Position numbers and translations under genes: made by a program
The notes under the pieces: generated by a model
What the model saw: only the letters and a program-made list of their open reading frames with translations
Database searches by the model: none
Told to the model about the DNA's origin: nothing
Assembly: GCF_012979235.1 (NCBI RefSeq)
Contig: NZ_JAATWC010000007.1
Span: 62,001 to 126,000 of the forward strand
DNA: 64,000 nucleotides
DNA from: Dissulfurirhabdus thermomarina
GTDB taxonomy: Bacteria > Desulfobacterota > Dissulfuribacteria > Dissulfuribacterales > Dissulfurirhabdaceae
Reading direction: 5' to 3'
Shown: positions 43,382 to 52,114 of the stretch, piece by piece
Layout: each line of letters opens with the position of its first letter
Position numbering within the stretch: the first letter of the stretch is position 1

Positions 43382-45103
43382 ATGCCCGCATCCGATCACC
43401 CGTCCCTGATCGACCTCATCCCCCAGGCGGCCTTCCGGGCCACGCCCGGGGGCCGGCTCGTCGAGCTCAACGTCCACGGGCGCCGCGTCCTCGGCCTGGC
43501 TCCCGGCAAGGGGAAGAAGGCCGCCCTCCGGGCCTGCTGCCGGCCGCCCGAGCGGTGGGACCACCTCGTGGCCGCGCTCCGGGCGGAGGGGTACGCCGAG
43601 GACTTCGAGTGCGAGTGGGAGTTCCCCGGGGGAGGGCCGGCCTTCCTCTCGGTGACCGCGGCGCTCGTGCCGGAGGCGGCGGACGGCGGGACGGTGGTGG
43701 GCCTCCTCCTCGACATGGGCGGGGCCCGCGAGCTCCAGGCCCGGCTCATCGAGAGCCGGAACCGCCTCCGGGCCGTGGCCGACGCGGTCCCCGACCTGAT
43801 CCTCGCCGTGGACCGGGACTTCCGGGTGACCCTGGCGAACCACGCGGCGGCCCACTGGATGGGGTGCCGGGTGGAGGAGGCGGCGGGGCGGCCCTGCACC
43901 GAGCTGCACGGGGGGCGCGAATGCCCGACGGAGGCGGACCCGGCGGCGTGTCCCGTCCGGCAGGTGTTCTCGGAGGGCCGGGCCGTCGCCAGGGTGCTGG
44001 AGCTCTCCGGCCGCCTCGGGCGGCGGATCTTCGGGGTCAATGCCGCGTCCGTTCCGGACGGCGAGGGGCGCTGCGGGCAGGTGGCCCTGGTCCTCCGGGA
44101 CATCACCGAGAGCCGGGCGGCGGAGGAGGAGATCCGGCGGCTCAACCGGGAGATCCAGGGCAACCTCGAAAAGCTCGAGGACCGCAACGCCCAGCTCGAG
44201 AAGGCCCTCCGGGAACTCAAGGAGGCCCAGTCGCATCTCCTCCAGTCGGAAAAGATGGCCTCGGTGGGGCAGCTCGCCGCGGGCGTCGCCCACGAGATCA
44301 ACAACCCCGTGGGATTCGTGAGCAGCAACCTCCAGACGCTCCGGTCCTACGCGGCGGACTTCCGCCGGGTGATCGAACTCTACCGGGAACTGGCCGCCCT
44401 CGTGGAACGGGAGGGCCCCGGGGAGGCGGCGGACCTCGCCGCCCGCGTCCGCGCCGCGGAACGGGAGGCGGACCTCGACTTCCTGCTCGCCGACCTGGAC
44501 GACCTCGTGGCGCAGTCGCTCGAGGGGACGGAGCGGGTCCGGAAGATCGTGGCGGATCTGAAGGACTTCTCCCAAGTGGACCGGGCGGAGCTCAAGCGGG
44601 CCGATCTCAACCGGGGGATCGAGAGCACCCTGAACGTGGTCTGGAACGAGCTCAAGTACAAGGCCGAGGTCCACAAGGACCTGGGCGACATCCCGCTCCT
44701 CCTCTGTTACCCCCAGCAGCTCAACCAGGTCTTCATGAACCTCCTGGTGAACGCCGCCCAGGCCATCGAGGGCCGGGGCGAGATCACCGTCTCCACCCGG
44801 GCGGTGGACGCGCCGCGGCCGGGGGTGGAGATCGTGGTGCACGACACCGGAAAGGGCATCCCCGAGGAGATCCGCCACCGGATCTTCGAGCCCTTCTTCA
44901 CCACGAAGCCCGTGGGGAAGGGGACGGGGCTCGGCCTTCACGTCACCTACAAGATCGTCCAGCGCCACCAGGGGACCATCGAGGTGGAGAGCGAACCCGG
45001 CAGGGGCACCACCTTCCGGGTCTTCCTCCCGGTCCTCGAGGAGGCGGACTTCGCCGGGGAGCCGGACCCGGCGGCGCCCGCCGCCGGCGCGGCCGGGGGG
45101 TAG
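43382..45103 (+). CDS. Cytoplasmic PAS-domain sensor histidine kinase
   Basis: This is a 573-residue kinase with no membrane segment. Two PAS-like modules (about 10-110 and 128-245, the second with [20 protein letters not shown] and a Cys-rich loop [17 protein letters not shown]) are followed by a coiled coil, HisKA with the phospho-His in [18 protein letters not shown], an unusually long insert (about 325-400), and HATPase with [14 protein letters not shown] and [19 protein letters not shown]. The cysteines in PAS2 could bind a metal or Fe-S centre, but this is inference. ATG with GGAGG. First gene of a five-gene signalling operon. Confidence 0.93.
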   Translation: MPASDHPSLIDLIPQAAFRATPGGRLVELNVHGRRVLGLAPGKGKKAALRACCRPPERWDHLVAALRAEGYAEDFECEWEFPGGGPAFLSVTAALVPEAADGGTVVGLLLDMGGARELQARLIESRNRLRAVADAVPDLILAVDRDFRVTLANHAAAHWMGCRVEEAAGRPCTELHGGRECPTEADPAACPVRQVFSEGRAVARVLELSGRLGRRIFGVNAASVPDGEGRCGQVALVLRDITESRAAEEEIRRLNREIQGNLEKLEDRNAQLEKALRELKEAQSHLLQSEKMASVGQLAAGVAHEINNPVGFVSSNLQTLRSYAADFRRVIELYRELAALVEREGPGEAADLAARVRAAEREADLDFLLADLDDLVAQSLEGTERVRKIVADLKDFSQVDRAELKRADLNRGIESTLNVVWNELKYKAEVHKDLGDIPLLLCYPQQLNQVFMNLLVNAAQAIEGRGEITVSTRAVDAPRPGVEIVVHDTGKGIPEEIRHRIFEPFFTTKPVGKGTGLGLHVTYKIVQRHQGTIEVESEPGRGTTFRVFLPVLEEADFAGEPDPAAPAAGAAGG

Positions 45104-45109
45104 CGGGGC

Positions 45110-45958
45110 ATGGCGGAACGAGAGACCGTCCTCATCGTGGACGACGAGGAGAACGTGCTTGCGGCCCTCCGGCGCCTCCTCCGACGCGAGGGGTACCGGA
45201 TCCTCACCGCCACGGGGGGCGAGGAGGCCCTGGCCCTCCTCCGGGAGACGCCGGCGGACGTCATCGTCGCCGACCAGCGCATGCCGGGGATGAGCGGCAC
45301 GGAGTTCCTGGAACGGGCCCGGGAGATCTCCCCCCTCTCGGTCCGGATGATCCTCTCCGGCTACACCGCCGTGGACGCCATCACAGAGGCCGTCAACCGG
45401 GGCCACGTCTTCAAGTTCCTCTTGAAACCCTGGGACGACGACGAGCTCAAGGCCGTCGTCCGGGAGGCCCTGGAGGTGGCCCGGCTCCGGCGGGAAAACG
45501 ACCGCCTCGCCCGGGAACTCCGGGAGCGCAACCGGGAACTCGAGGACTGGAACCGCCGCCTCGAGGAGCGGGTGGCGGACCGGACCCGGGAGCTCGAACT
45601 CCGAAACCGGGTGCTCGAGAACTACCAGCACGTCCTCCACCAGGTGCCGGTGGGCGTCCTGGGGGTGGGCGACGACGGCCTCGTGGCCTTCGCCAACGAC
45701 CGGGCCCGCCGGATCCTGGGCGGGGCCGATCCGGTGCTCCTCGAGGCCCCGGTGGCGGCGGTGCTCGGCCCGGAGACGGCCCGGGAGGTCGCCGGAGTCG
45801 GCCCCGGCCGCCCCTCCTTCCGGGGCGTCCTCCAGCGGCCCGGGGGGTCGCCGGTGGAGGTCCGGGCGGCGCCGGTGCGCTACCCCCACGGGGCCGTGGG
45901 GCGGGTGGTGGTCTTGATCGAACGGGACGGCGGCCCGGAAGAAGGAGGTCTACCGTGA
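45110..45958 (+). CDS. Response regulator with REC and PAS-like domains
   Basis: This is a 282-residue protein. The REC domain (1-120) has VLIVDDEENVLAALRRLLRR (cut: VLIVDDEENV), acceptor Asp in VIVADQRMPGMSG, and KFLLKPWDDDEL with the conserved Lys. A long coiled coil (about 125-175) follows, then a PAS-like domain (180-275, VPVGVLGVGDDGLVAFANDR). There is no kinase, DNA-binding or enzymatic output, so it is probably a signalling adaptor. It lies 6 bp after the kinase gene and overlaps the next regulator gene as GTGA. Confidence 0.9.
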   Translation: MAERETVLIVDDEENVLAALRRLLRREGYRILTATGGEEALALLRETPADVIVADQRMPGMSGTEFLERAREISPLSVRMILSGYTAVDAITEAVNRGHVFKFLLKPWDDDELKAVVREALEVARLRRENDRLARELRERNRELEDWNRRLEERVADRTRELELRNRVLENYQHVLHQVPVGVLGVGDDGLVAFANDRARRILGGADPVLLEAPVAAVLGPETAREVAGVGPGRPSFRGVLQRPGGSPVEVRAAPVRYPHGAVGRVVVLIERDGGPEEGGLP

Positions 45959-47283
45959 CGGACCAGGTGATGGAGACCCCGCCGCGGGGCGGGGCGGCGG
46001 CTCCCGGCGGAAACGTCCAGACCGTCCTCCTCGTGGACGACGAGGAGAACATCCTCAAGGCCCTCAACCGGCTGCTCCGGCGGGAAGGCTACCGGGTGCT
46101 GGCCACCACGAGCCCCATGGAGGCCATGGACCTCGTCCTGGAACACCCGGTGGCCGTGGTGATCTCCGACCAGCGGATGCCCGAGGTGAGCGGGACGGAG
46201 CTCCTCGCCGCCATCAAGGAGGCCGCCCCGGACGTGGTGCGCGTGATGCTCACGGGCTACGCCGACATGGAGGCGGCCATGGACGCCATCAACAAGGGGG
46301 AGGTCTTCCGCTTCATCACCAAGCCCTGGCAGGAGTCGGACCTCGTGGCCACGGTGCGCCAGGCGGCCCTGCAGCACTTCCTGGTCACCGAGAACCGGCG
46401 CCTCCTCCAGGTGACCGAGGAGCAGAACCAGCGGCTCCAGGAACTCAACGCCCGGCTGGAGGAGAAGGTCCTCGAGCGGACCCGGGAGCTGGAGGACCGC
46501 CACCGGGAGCTCCAGGAACTCCACGCCCGGCTCCAGACCAACTTTCGCGACACGGTCCGGGTCTTCGTGGAGATCATGGAGCTCTACGACCCCTTCCTCG
46601 GGGGGCACGCCAACCGGGTGGCCGCCCTCGCCCGCCGCCTGGCCGAGCGCATGGGGATCGAGGGCGTGGACCTCGACCTCGTGGAGATCGGGGCGGCCCT
46701 CCACGACATCGGGCTCATCGGGGCGCCCAAGGAGGTGGTCAAGGTGCCCGCCGACCGCCTGACCCCGGCCCAGCAGGAGATCTACCGCGGCCACCCGGCG
46801 CTCGGCCAGCGCCTGCTGAAGAAGATCGAGTTCCTCCGCCAGGCCGCCCTCCTCGTCCGGAGTCACCACGAGCGGTTCGACGGGCAGGGGTTCCCGGACG
46901 GGCTCCCGGGGGTGGCGATCCCCGTGGGCGCCATGATCACCCACGCGGCGAGCTACCTGGACGGCCTGGTCCACCGGGAGGGCGTGGCCCCGGCCAAGGC
47001 CCTGGAGCGGATGTCGGGCCTCGCCGGCACGGTGTTCGACCCGGAGGTGGTGCGGGTCCTGGCGGAGCTGGTCCCCGCCCAGGCGCCGCCCCGGAAGGTG
47101 GTGGCGCTTCCCCTCGAGGAACTCGAGCCCGGGATGCGCCTTGCCGCCGACATCAAGACGGCCTCGGGGCGGTTCCTCGTGCCCCGCGGCACGCGGCTCA
47201 ACGAGGTCCAGATCATGCGGCTCCGGAACTTCCACCAGGTGGACCCCATCGCGGGCCGGGTCCGCGTGAGCCTGGAGGACTGA
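45955..47283 (+). CDS. Response regulator with diverged HD-GYP domain
   Basis: This is a 442-residue protein: REC (20-135, acceptor Asp72 in VVISDQRMPEVSG), coiled coil (145-195), an HD-GYP-type domain (198-370), then a tail domain (383-435). HD-GYP enzymes hydrolyse c-di-GMP. Here His250-Asp251, His280 and His304-His305 are kept, but the Lys of HDxGK is Leu254, GYP reads GFP (312-314), and the metal-binding Asp of the ADVFD motif is Ser333. Activity may be altered or lost. GTG start with AAGGAGGT. The tail domain recurs as a separate gene immediately downstream. Confidence 0.9.
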   Translation: MTDQVMETPPRGGAAAPGGNVQTVLLVDDEENILKALNRLLRREGYRVLATTSPMEAMDLVLEHPVAVVISDQRMPEVSGTELLAAIKEAAPDVVRVMLTGYADMEAAMDAINKGEVFRFITKPWQESDLVATVRQAALQHFLVTENRRLLQVTEEQNQRLQELNARLEEKVLERTRELEDRHRELQELHARLQTNFRDTVRVFVEIMELYDPFLGGHANRVAALARRLAERMGIEGVDLDLVEIGAALHDIGLIGAPKEVVKVPADRLTPAQQEIYRGHPALGQRLLKKIEFLRQAALLVRSHHERFDGQGFPDGLPGVAIPVGAMITHAASYLDGLVHREGVAPAKALERMSGLAGTVFDPEVVRVLAELVPAQAPPRKVVALPLEELEPGMRLAADIKTASGRFLVPRGTRLNEVQIMRLRNFHQVDPIAGRVRVSLED

Positions 47284-47289
47284 GGGCGC

Positions 47290-47634
47290 ATGGCGGGGGC
47301 CGTCCGCATGCCGGTGGGCGAGGTGCCGGAGGGCGCGGTGCTCGCCCGTGACCTCCATACCCCGGAGGGGCAGCTGCTGCTCCGGGCCGGGACGGCGCTC
47401 ACGCCGGAGGCCCTCGCCTGGCTGGCGGAGAAGGGGATCGACTCGGTGCCGGTGGCCGAGACCCCGGAGGCGGCGGCCGAGGGCGGGGCGGACATGGCCG
47501 TCCGGGCGGCCCTCGATGCCCTGGCCCCCCGGTTCCGGCGGGTGGCGGGGGACCCCCTCATGGAGGCCATCCGCCTGGCGCTGGCGCGGCACCTGGCCGG
47601 GCACGGGGGAGGGGAGGGGCGTGGAACGGATTGA
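47290..47634 (+). CDS. Stand-alone HD-GYP-associated tail domain
   Basis: The N-terminal half of this 114-residue protein (VGEVPEGAVLARDLHTPEGQ then LLLRAGTALTPEALAWLAEK) parallels the C-terminal tail of the preceding HD-GYP regulator (LEELEPGMRLAADIKTASGR then FLVPRGTRLNEVQIMRLRN). The second half is a short helical region. No catalytic residue is seen. Such tails occur at the ends of many HD-GYP and HDOD proteins. Here it forms an independent gene between the two, overlapping the HDOD gene by 14 bp, so it may be a shared adaptor. Confidence 0.75.
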   Translation: MAGAVRMPVGEVPEGAVLARDLHTPEGQLLLRAGTALTPEALAWLAEKGIDSVPVAETPEAAAEGGADMAVRAALDALAPRFRRVAGDPLMEAIRLALARHLAGHGGGEGRGTD

Positions 47635-48487
47635 CGTCCGCGAGCGCCTCCAGAAGGCCCCGGATCTCCCGGCGCTCCCGCAGACCGTCTCGCGGCTCCT
47701 CGAGGCCCTGCGCGATCCCGACGTCCGGGTGGAGGCCCTGTCGGAGGAGATCGCCTTCGACCAGGCCCTGGCCGCCCGGATCCTCCGGCTGGTGAACTCC
47801 TCCTTCTACGGCCTGCCGAACCGGGTGGCGGACCTCCGCCAGGCGGTGGTGGTGCTGGGGCTCCAGACGGTCCAGAACGTGGTGCTCTCCATCTCCCTGG
47901 CGGATGCCTTCCGGGGGATCGCCAGCCGGGACTTCCCGCCGGAGCCCTTCTGGGTCCACACCATCGCCGCGGGGCTCGTCAGCCAGCGCCTGGCCGCCCG
48001 GGCCGCCCTCCCCGAGGCGAACGACGCCTTCGTGGCGGGGCTCCTCCACGACATCGGAAAGCTCCTCCTCCTCCGCCTCTTCCCCGAGGGCTTCGCCGGG
48101 GTGCTCCAGGCGGCCCGGGCGGAGGATCGTTTCATCCGCGAGGTCGAAAAGAGGGCCTTCACGGTGGGTCACGCGGGCCTCGGCGGTTGGCTGGCCGCGG
48201 AGTGGCGGCTCCCCGAGGGCATCGTCCACGGGATCCGGTATCACCACGCCCCCGGAAAGAGCGAGCATCCCTTCGCCGCCGTGGTCCACGTGGCCGACGC
48301 CCTGGTCCGGGCCTTCGGCGTGGGGTCCGGAGGGACGGACCTCGTTCCGCCCATCGACGCCGGGGCCTGGCGGCGGCTGGGGCTCGATGGCGTGGACCTC
48401 GACGACCTCGTGGCCGAACTCCACTGGTGCCTGGCGGGGGTCGGCGAGACGGCGGCCGTCCTCTTCGACGGGGGCGGCCGGGGCTAG
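47621..48487 (+). CDS. HDOD domain protein
   Basis: The 288-residue protein is almost wholly an HDOD domain: LQKAPDLPALPQTVSRLLEA at the start, IAFDQALAARILRLVNSSFYG, VVLGLQTVQNVVLSISLADA, FVAGLLHDIGKLLLLRLF with the HD pair, and AEWRLPEGIVHGIRYHHAPG. HDOD proteins regulate signalling, stress or motility through protein contacts; most have no proven enzymatic activity. GTG 47621 with GGGGAGGGG is the chosen start. Last gene of the PAS-HK operon, convergent with the EndoQ-like gene with a shared CTAG stop. Confidence 0.9.
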   Translation: MERIDVRERLQKAPDLPALPQTVSRLLEALRDPDVRVEALSEEIAFDQALAARILRLVNSSFYGLPNRVADLRQAVVVLGLQTVQNVVLSISLADAFRGIASRDFPPEPFWVHTIAAGLVSQRLAARAALPEANDAFVAGLLHDIGKLLLLRLFPEGFAGVLQAARAEDRFIREVEKRAFTVGHAGLGGWLAAEWRLPEGIVHGIRYHHAPGKSEHPFAAVVHVADALVRAFGVGSGGTDLVPPIDAGAWRRLGLDGVDLDDLVAELHWCLAGVGETAAVLFDGGGRG

Positions 48488-49794
48488 AAGAGGGGGAGCT
48501 GCGCCGGCCGGCCGGCGTCGTCCTCTTCGGCCGGTTCCTCCCCGTAGAGGGAGATCCGGCCGTAGACCCCGTCGTGGCCGGGGCGGATGGAGACCCGTCC
48601 CTGGCGCATCCGGCGGATGCCGAGGAGGATCCGCTCCGGCACCACCGCGGCCAGTTCCTCCAGGGGCCGCCAGAGCAGGATCTCCATCTCGGGGCCCGCC
48701 AGGGCCACGAGCCGCGCGTACTCCCTTCGGACCCGGCTCGTCACGGATTTCACCCCCAGGGCCTCGGCGACGATTTCCTCGAGGGGCACGAGGTGCACCG
48801 CCGGCCGGTCCCTGTCGGGCGTCCCGGGCTCGGGCCGGTCGGCCAGTTCCTCCACCCGGTGGAGGACGCCCACGGTGAGGGGCCGGCCGCAGGCCGGGCA
48901 GCGGCCGCCGAGGCGGCGGGTGGCGGCCGGGGCGAGTTCCACCCCGCAGGCCCGGTGGCCGTCGTGGTGGTATTTCCCCTCCTCGGGGAAGAATTCGATG
49001 GTTCCCTCGAAGCCCCGGTCCGGGTCCCGGATGGCGGCCAGGACGGCATCGTAGCCGAGGGGGCAGGAGAAGACGTTGGCCTCCCGGCCGAGCTTCTCCG
49101 GGGAATGGGCGTCGGAGTTGGAAAGGAGCGTGTAGCGATCCAGGGCCGACAGGCGCCGGTTCATCCCCGGGTCGGAGGACAGCCCCGTCTCCAGGGCGCG
49201 GATGTGCCCGCTCTCCTCCTCGAAGCAGTCCTCCAGGGCGTCGAAGCCGGACTTGGCCCCGAAGAGGGAGAACCACGGGGTCCAGACGTGGGCCGGGAGG
49301 ACGAAGCTGGCGGGGTCGGCCTCCAGGGCGAGGCGCACCAGGCGCTTCACCGGGAAGCCGAAGATGGGGCGGCCGTCCGAGGCGACGTTTCCCAGGAGGC
49401 GGAGCCGGGCCTGGATGTCGCGGGCCACCTCGAGGTCGCGGGCGAAGAGCACCGTGTGGATCCGGCGGTTGCGCCCGCCCTGGGTGAAGATGTTGGCCAC
49501 CTCGGCGGTGAGGACGAACCGGGTGCCCTCGGGGTTGCCCCGCCAGGCGTAGAGGCCGGTGCCGTCGGGGACGAGTTCCCGCTCGAGCTCCGCCAGCCAG
49601 CCGGGGTGGGTGAAGTCGCCGGTTCCCACCAGTGCCAGGCCCTTCAGGCGGGCCCAGCGGTCGAGTTCCGGGACGGTCATCCGGCGGCTGGTGGCCCGGC
49701 TGAACCGGGAGTGGATGTGGAAGTCGGCCAGGAAGACGTCCCGCCGCCAGGGCGGAAAGGGGCGCCCGCCCCGGGCCTTCGTGGGCGCTGGCAT
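48484..49794 (-). CDS. PHP-domain endonuclease Q-like protein
   Basis: The 436-residue protein matches the EndoQ/YqxK-like family, which nicks DNA 5' of deaminated bases such as uracil and hypoxanthine. PHP domain: FHIHSRFSRATS (His26, His28), GTGDFTHPGWL, LTAEVANIFTQGG, LPAHVWTPWFSLFG and LLSNSDAHSPEKLGREAN supply the metal ligands. A Cys4-type zinc site (ACGVEL then CPACGRPL) follows near residues 275-300, then a helical domain. The extreme C-terminus AQLPLF resembles a bacterial beta-clamp binding motif. ATG with GGAGG. It lies 37 bp after an HD-GYP regulator gene. Confidence 0.85.
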   Translation of the reverse strand: MPAPTKARGGRPFPPWRRDVFLADFHIHSRFSRATSRRMTVPELDRWARLKGLALVGTGDFTHPGWLAELERELVPDGTGLYAWRGNPEGTRFVLTAEVANIFTQGGRNRRIHTVLFARDLEVARDIQARLRLLGNVASDGRPIFGFPVKRLVRLALEADPASFVLPAHVWTPWFSLFGAKSGFDALEDCFEEESGHIRALETGLSSDPGMNRRLSALDRYTLLSNSDAHSPEKLGREANVFSCPLGYDAVLAAIRDPDRGFEGTIEFFPEEGKYHHDGHRACGVELAPAATRRLGGRCPACGRPLTVGVLHRVEELADRPEPGTPDRDRPAVHLVPLEEIVAEALGVKSVTSRVRREYARLVALAGPEMEILLWRPLEELAAVVPERILLGIRRMRQGRVSIRPGHDGVYGRISLYGEEPAEEDDAGRPAQLPLF

Positions 49795-49831
49795 GTCGCT
49801 GCCTCCGGTGCTCGGGGATCCGGGGGGGATT

Positions 49832-50905
49832 CTACCCGATGGCGGCGCCGGCGTCGTCCCGGAGGTCTTCGCGGATCCGGCGCAGCTCCGGCAGGAGGTC
49901 GAGGAAGCAGTCGAGGACCCGGGGGTCGAAGTGGGTGCCCCGCCCCTCCCGGAGGATGTCGAGGGCCTGGCGCTCGGTGAGGGCCGGCCGGTAGACCCGG
50001 TCGTGGACCAGGCTGTCGTAGACGTCGCAGACCGCGGTGATGCGGGCGCTCTCCGGGATGTCCCCGCCGGAGAGGCCGTCGGGGTAGCCGGAGCCGTCCC
50101 ACTTCTCGTGGTGGCGGAGCGCGATCTCGGCGGCCATCTGGAGGAGGGGGATGTCGGAGCCGCCGAGCACCCGGGCCCCGATATCGGCGTGGCGCTCCAT
50201 GACGGCGAATTCCTCGGGAGTCAGGGGGCCGGGCTTGAGCAGGATGGCGTCGGGGATCCCGATCTTCCCCACGTCGTGCATGGGGGCCGCGAGGCGGATG
50301 TCTTCCACCGCCGCCGCCGGCCAGCCCAGGGCCCCGGCCACCGCGGCGGCGAAGCGGCCGATGCGCTGGACGTGGGCGCCGGTCTCGCGGTTCCGGTACT
50401 CCAGGGCGGAGACGAGGCGGAGGGCGATCTCCTCCTCCCGGCGCTTGATGTCGCGGGTGCGCTGTTCGACCTTGGCCTCGAGGCGTTCCTCGTAGTCGCG
50501 GCTCTCCTGGATGAGGCGCCGCCGTTCCAGGGCGTTCAGGATGTTGATGGCCACCTCGTGGCGGTCGAAGGGCTTGATCATGTAGCCGTAGGCCCCGAGG
50601 GAAAGGGCCCGGACGGCGGTCTCCCGGTCGTCCACGGCGGTGGCCATGATGACGGCCACGTCCGGGTGGCGGCTCCGGATGTCCGAGAGGAGCTCGATGC
50701 CGGAGCGCCCCGGCATCATGATGTCGGAGAGGACCACGGCGATCTCGGGATGCTCCCGCAGGCGGTCCAGGGCCTCGTCCGCGCCGCCGGCGGTGAGGCA
50801 GGTGAAGCCCTCGGTCCGGAGGAGCCGCGAGAGGCTGTCGCAGACGAAGGGTTCGTCGTCCACGACCAGGACGGTGGTGTCAGTCCTCGCCCGTTCGGAT
50901 GCCAT
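49832..50905 (-). CDS. Response regulator with canonical HD-GYP phosphodiesterase domain
   Basis: This 357-residue protein is predicted to hydrolyse c-di-GMP when its receiver is phosphorylated. REC (10-125) has VVDDEPFVCDSLSRLLR and acceptor Asp in VVLSDIMMPGRSG. A coiled coil (130-160) leads to HD-GYP with RNRETGAHVQRIG, HDVGKIGIPDAILLKPG, MERHADIGARVL, HHEKWDGSGYPDGLSG and AVCDVYDSL: all metal and substrate residues are intact, unlike the paralog at 45955. ATG with GGGGAGGGG. It probably forms a unit with the EndoQ-like gene. Confidence 0.95.
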   Translation of the reverse strand: MASERARTDTTVLVVDDEPFVCDSLSRLLRTEGFTCLTAGGADEALDRLREHPEIAVVLSDIMMPGRSGIELLSDIRSRHPDVAVIMATAVDDRETAVRALSLGAYGYMIKPFDRHEVAINILNALERRRLIQESRDYEERLEAKVEQRTRDIKRREEEIALRLVSALEYRNRETGAHVQRIGRFAAAVAGALGWPAAAVEDIRLAAPMHDVGKIGIPDAILLKPGPLTPEEFAVMERHADIGARVLGGSDIPLLQMAAEIALRHHEKWDGSGYPDGLSGGDIPESARITAVCDVYDSLVHDRVYRPALTERQALDILREGRGTHFDPRVLDCFLDLLPELRRIREDLRDDAGAAIG

Positions 50906-51008
50906 GCGCCCCTCCCCGCGGCGGAAGTCCGGGGCGCGCCCCGGCGGCGGCCCCCGCTGCCTTCCTTATCGGGCGGTCCGCCGGGCGGCATGAGCTGCGG
51001 CGGGGCGT

Positions 51009-51281
51009 TCAGAACTTGGGCGCCCGGGACCAGTCGCAGGAGAGCCCGCCGCGGCGGAGGCTCTTGTACTCGATGCAGGTGACGCCGTTGATCCGGACCA
51101 GGCGGTAGAGGTTCCGCTCGTCCCAGTCCGTGAGGACCTCCACCCGGGTCTTCTTGAGCGTCTTGTCGGTGTCGGCCTTGCGGGACTTGGCGAGGGCCGG
51201 CGGGCCCGGGGGGAAGAGGGCCCAGGCGGCCAGGGCGGCGGCGAGCACGGTGGCGGAAAGGGCGGTTCGGATGGCTTTCAT
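51009..51281 (-). CDS. Small secreted protein
   Basis: This 90-residue product has a signal peptide (to about residue 31, ALAKS) and a short mature domain of about 59 residues. The mature part is basic at first (SRKADTDKTLKKTRVEV), then LYRLVRINGVTCIEYKSLRRGGLSCDW, with Cys70 and Cys83 that could form a disulfide. The family is not recognised. Its ATG overlaps the stop of the MinD-like gene (ATGA), so it is the third gene of a tightly coupled unit with the diguanylate cyclase. Confidence 0.7.
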   Translation of the reverse strand: MKAIRTALSATVLAAALAAWALFPPGPPALAKSRKADTDKTLKKTRVEVLTDWDERNLYRLVRINGVTCIEYKSLRRGGLSCDWSRAPKF

Positions 51282-52114
51282 GGGTGATGACCTCCTTCGC
51301 GGGCATGGGCGCGCGCGGGCCGGGGCGCCTGCCCCCGGGCCCGCGGCAGCCAGGTGAGGATCCTTTCGGCGAGTTCCCGGACGGCCCGGGCCGCGGGCCG
51401 GTCCGGGTCGTTCCGGAGCAGGGGCACCTGGGCGCGGACGGCCCGTTCCACGGCGGGGTCGCGGGGGACGGCGCCGAGGAGCTCCGGCCGGAGGCCCAGG
51501 AACCGCTCCGTCACCCGGGCGAGGTTGTCGTGGATGCGGCGGGCCTCGCGGTCGTCCCGGACCATGTTGGCCACCACGGTGACCCGCCGCCGGTGATGCT
51601 CGCGGCAGAGGACCTTCACCAGGGCGTAGGCGTCGGTGAGGGAGGTGGGGTCCGGCGTGAGGACCAGGAGGTTGCGGTCCGCGAAGGCGTTGAACCAGAG
51701 GACCGAGGGGCCGATCCCCGCCGCCGTGTCCACCAGGACGAGGTCGTGGTCCGCGGCTAGGTCCTCGAGGACCTCCTCGAGGGCGGAGCGGTCGTCCGGC
51801 CCGAGGGCCGCCATGTCGGGCACGCCCGAGCTGGCGGGCAGGACGGCCAGGTTCGGCGCCGGGGTGACGAGGACCTCCCGCGGGTCTCCCCCCGCCGCCA
51901 GCACGTCCCGGATGGTGCCCCGGACGTCGAGGCCCAGCATCACGTCGATGTTGGCGAGGCCGAGGTCGCCGTCCACCAGGAGGATACGCCGCCCGACCCC
52001 GGCCATGGCCAGGGCGAGGTTCAGGGCGAGGCTCGTCTTGCCCACGCCGCCCTTGCCGCTGCTGACGGCCACGAAGGGGGCGGGCGGAGGTGCCGGGGAG
52101 GGCTTTGGGCTCAT
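51278..52114 (-). CDS. MinD/FlhG-like ATPase
   Basis: This is a 278-residue deviant Walker ATPase: SSGKGGVGKTSLALNLALAM with the signature lysine, ILLVDGDLGLANIDVMLGLD (the FlhG/YlxH-type form), VLVDTAAGIGPSVLWF and VVANMVRDDREA. A basic C-terminus (PRARGQAPRPARAHARE) could bind membrane or nucleic acid. FlhG-type proteins count or place flagella and control FlhF or activators. No flagellar gene is in the window; here the gene sits between a diguanylate cyclase and a small secreted protein, both overlapping by 4 bp, so a role in placing a c-di-GMP-linked structure is inference. Confidence 0.85.
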   Translation of the reverse strand: MSPKPSPAPPPAPFVAVSSGKGGVGKTSLALNLALAMAGVGRRILLVDGDLGLANIDVMLGLDVRGTIRDVLAAGGDPREVLVTPAPNLAVLPASSGVPDMAALGPDDRSALEEVLEDLAADHDLVLVDTAAGIGPSVLWFNAFADRNLLVLTPDPTSLTDAYALVKVLCREHHRRRVTVVANMVRDDREARRIHDNLARVTERFLGLRPELLGAVPRDPAVERAVRAQVPLLRNDPDRPAARAVRELAERILTWLPRARGQAPRPARAHAREGGHHP

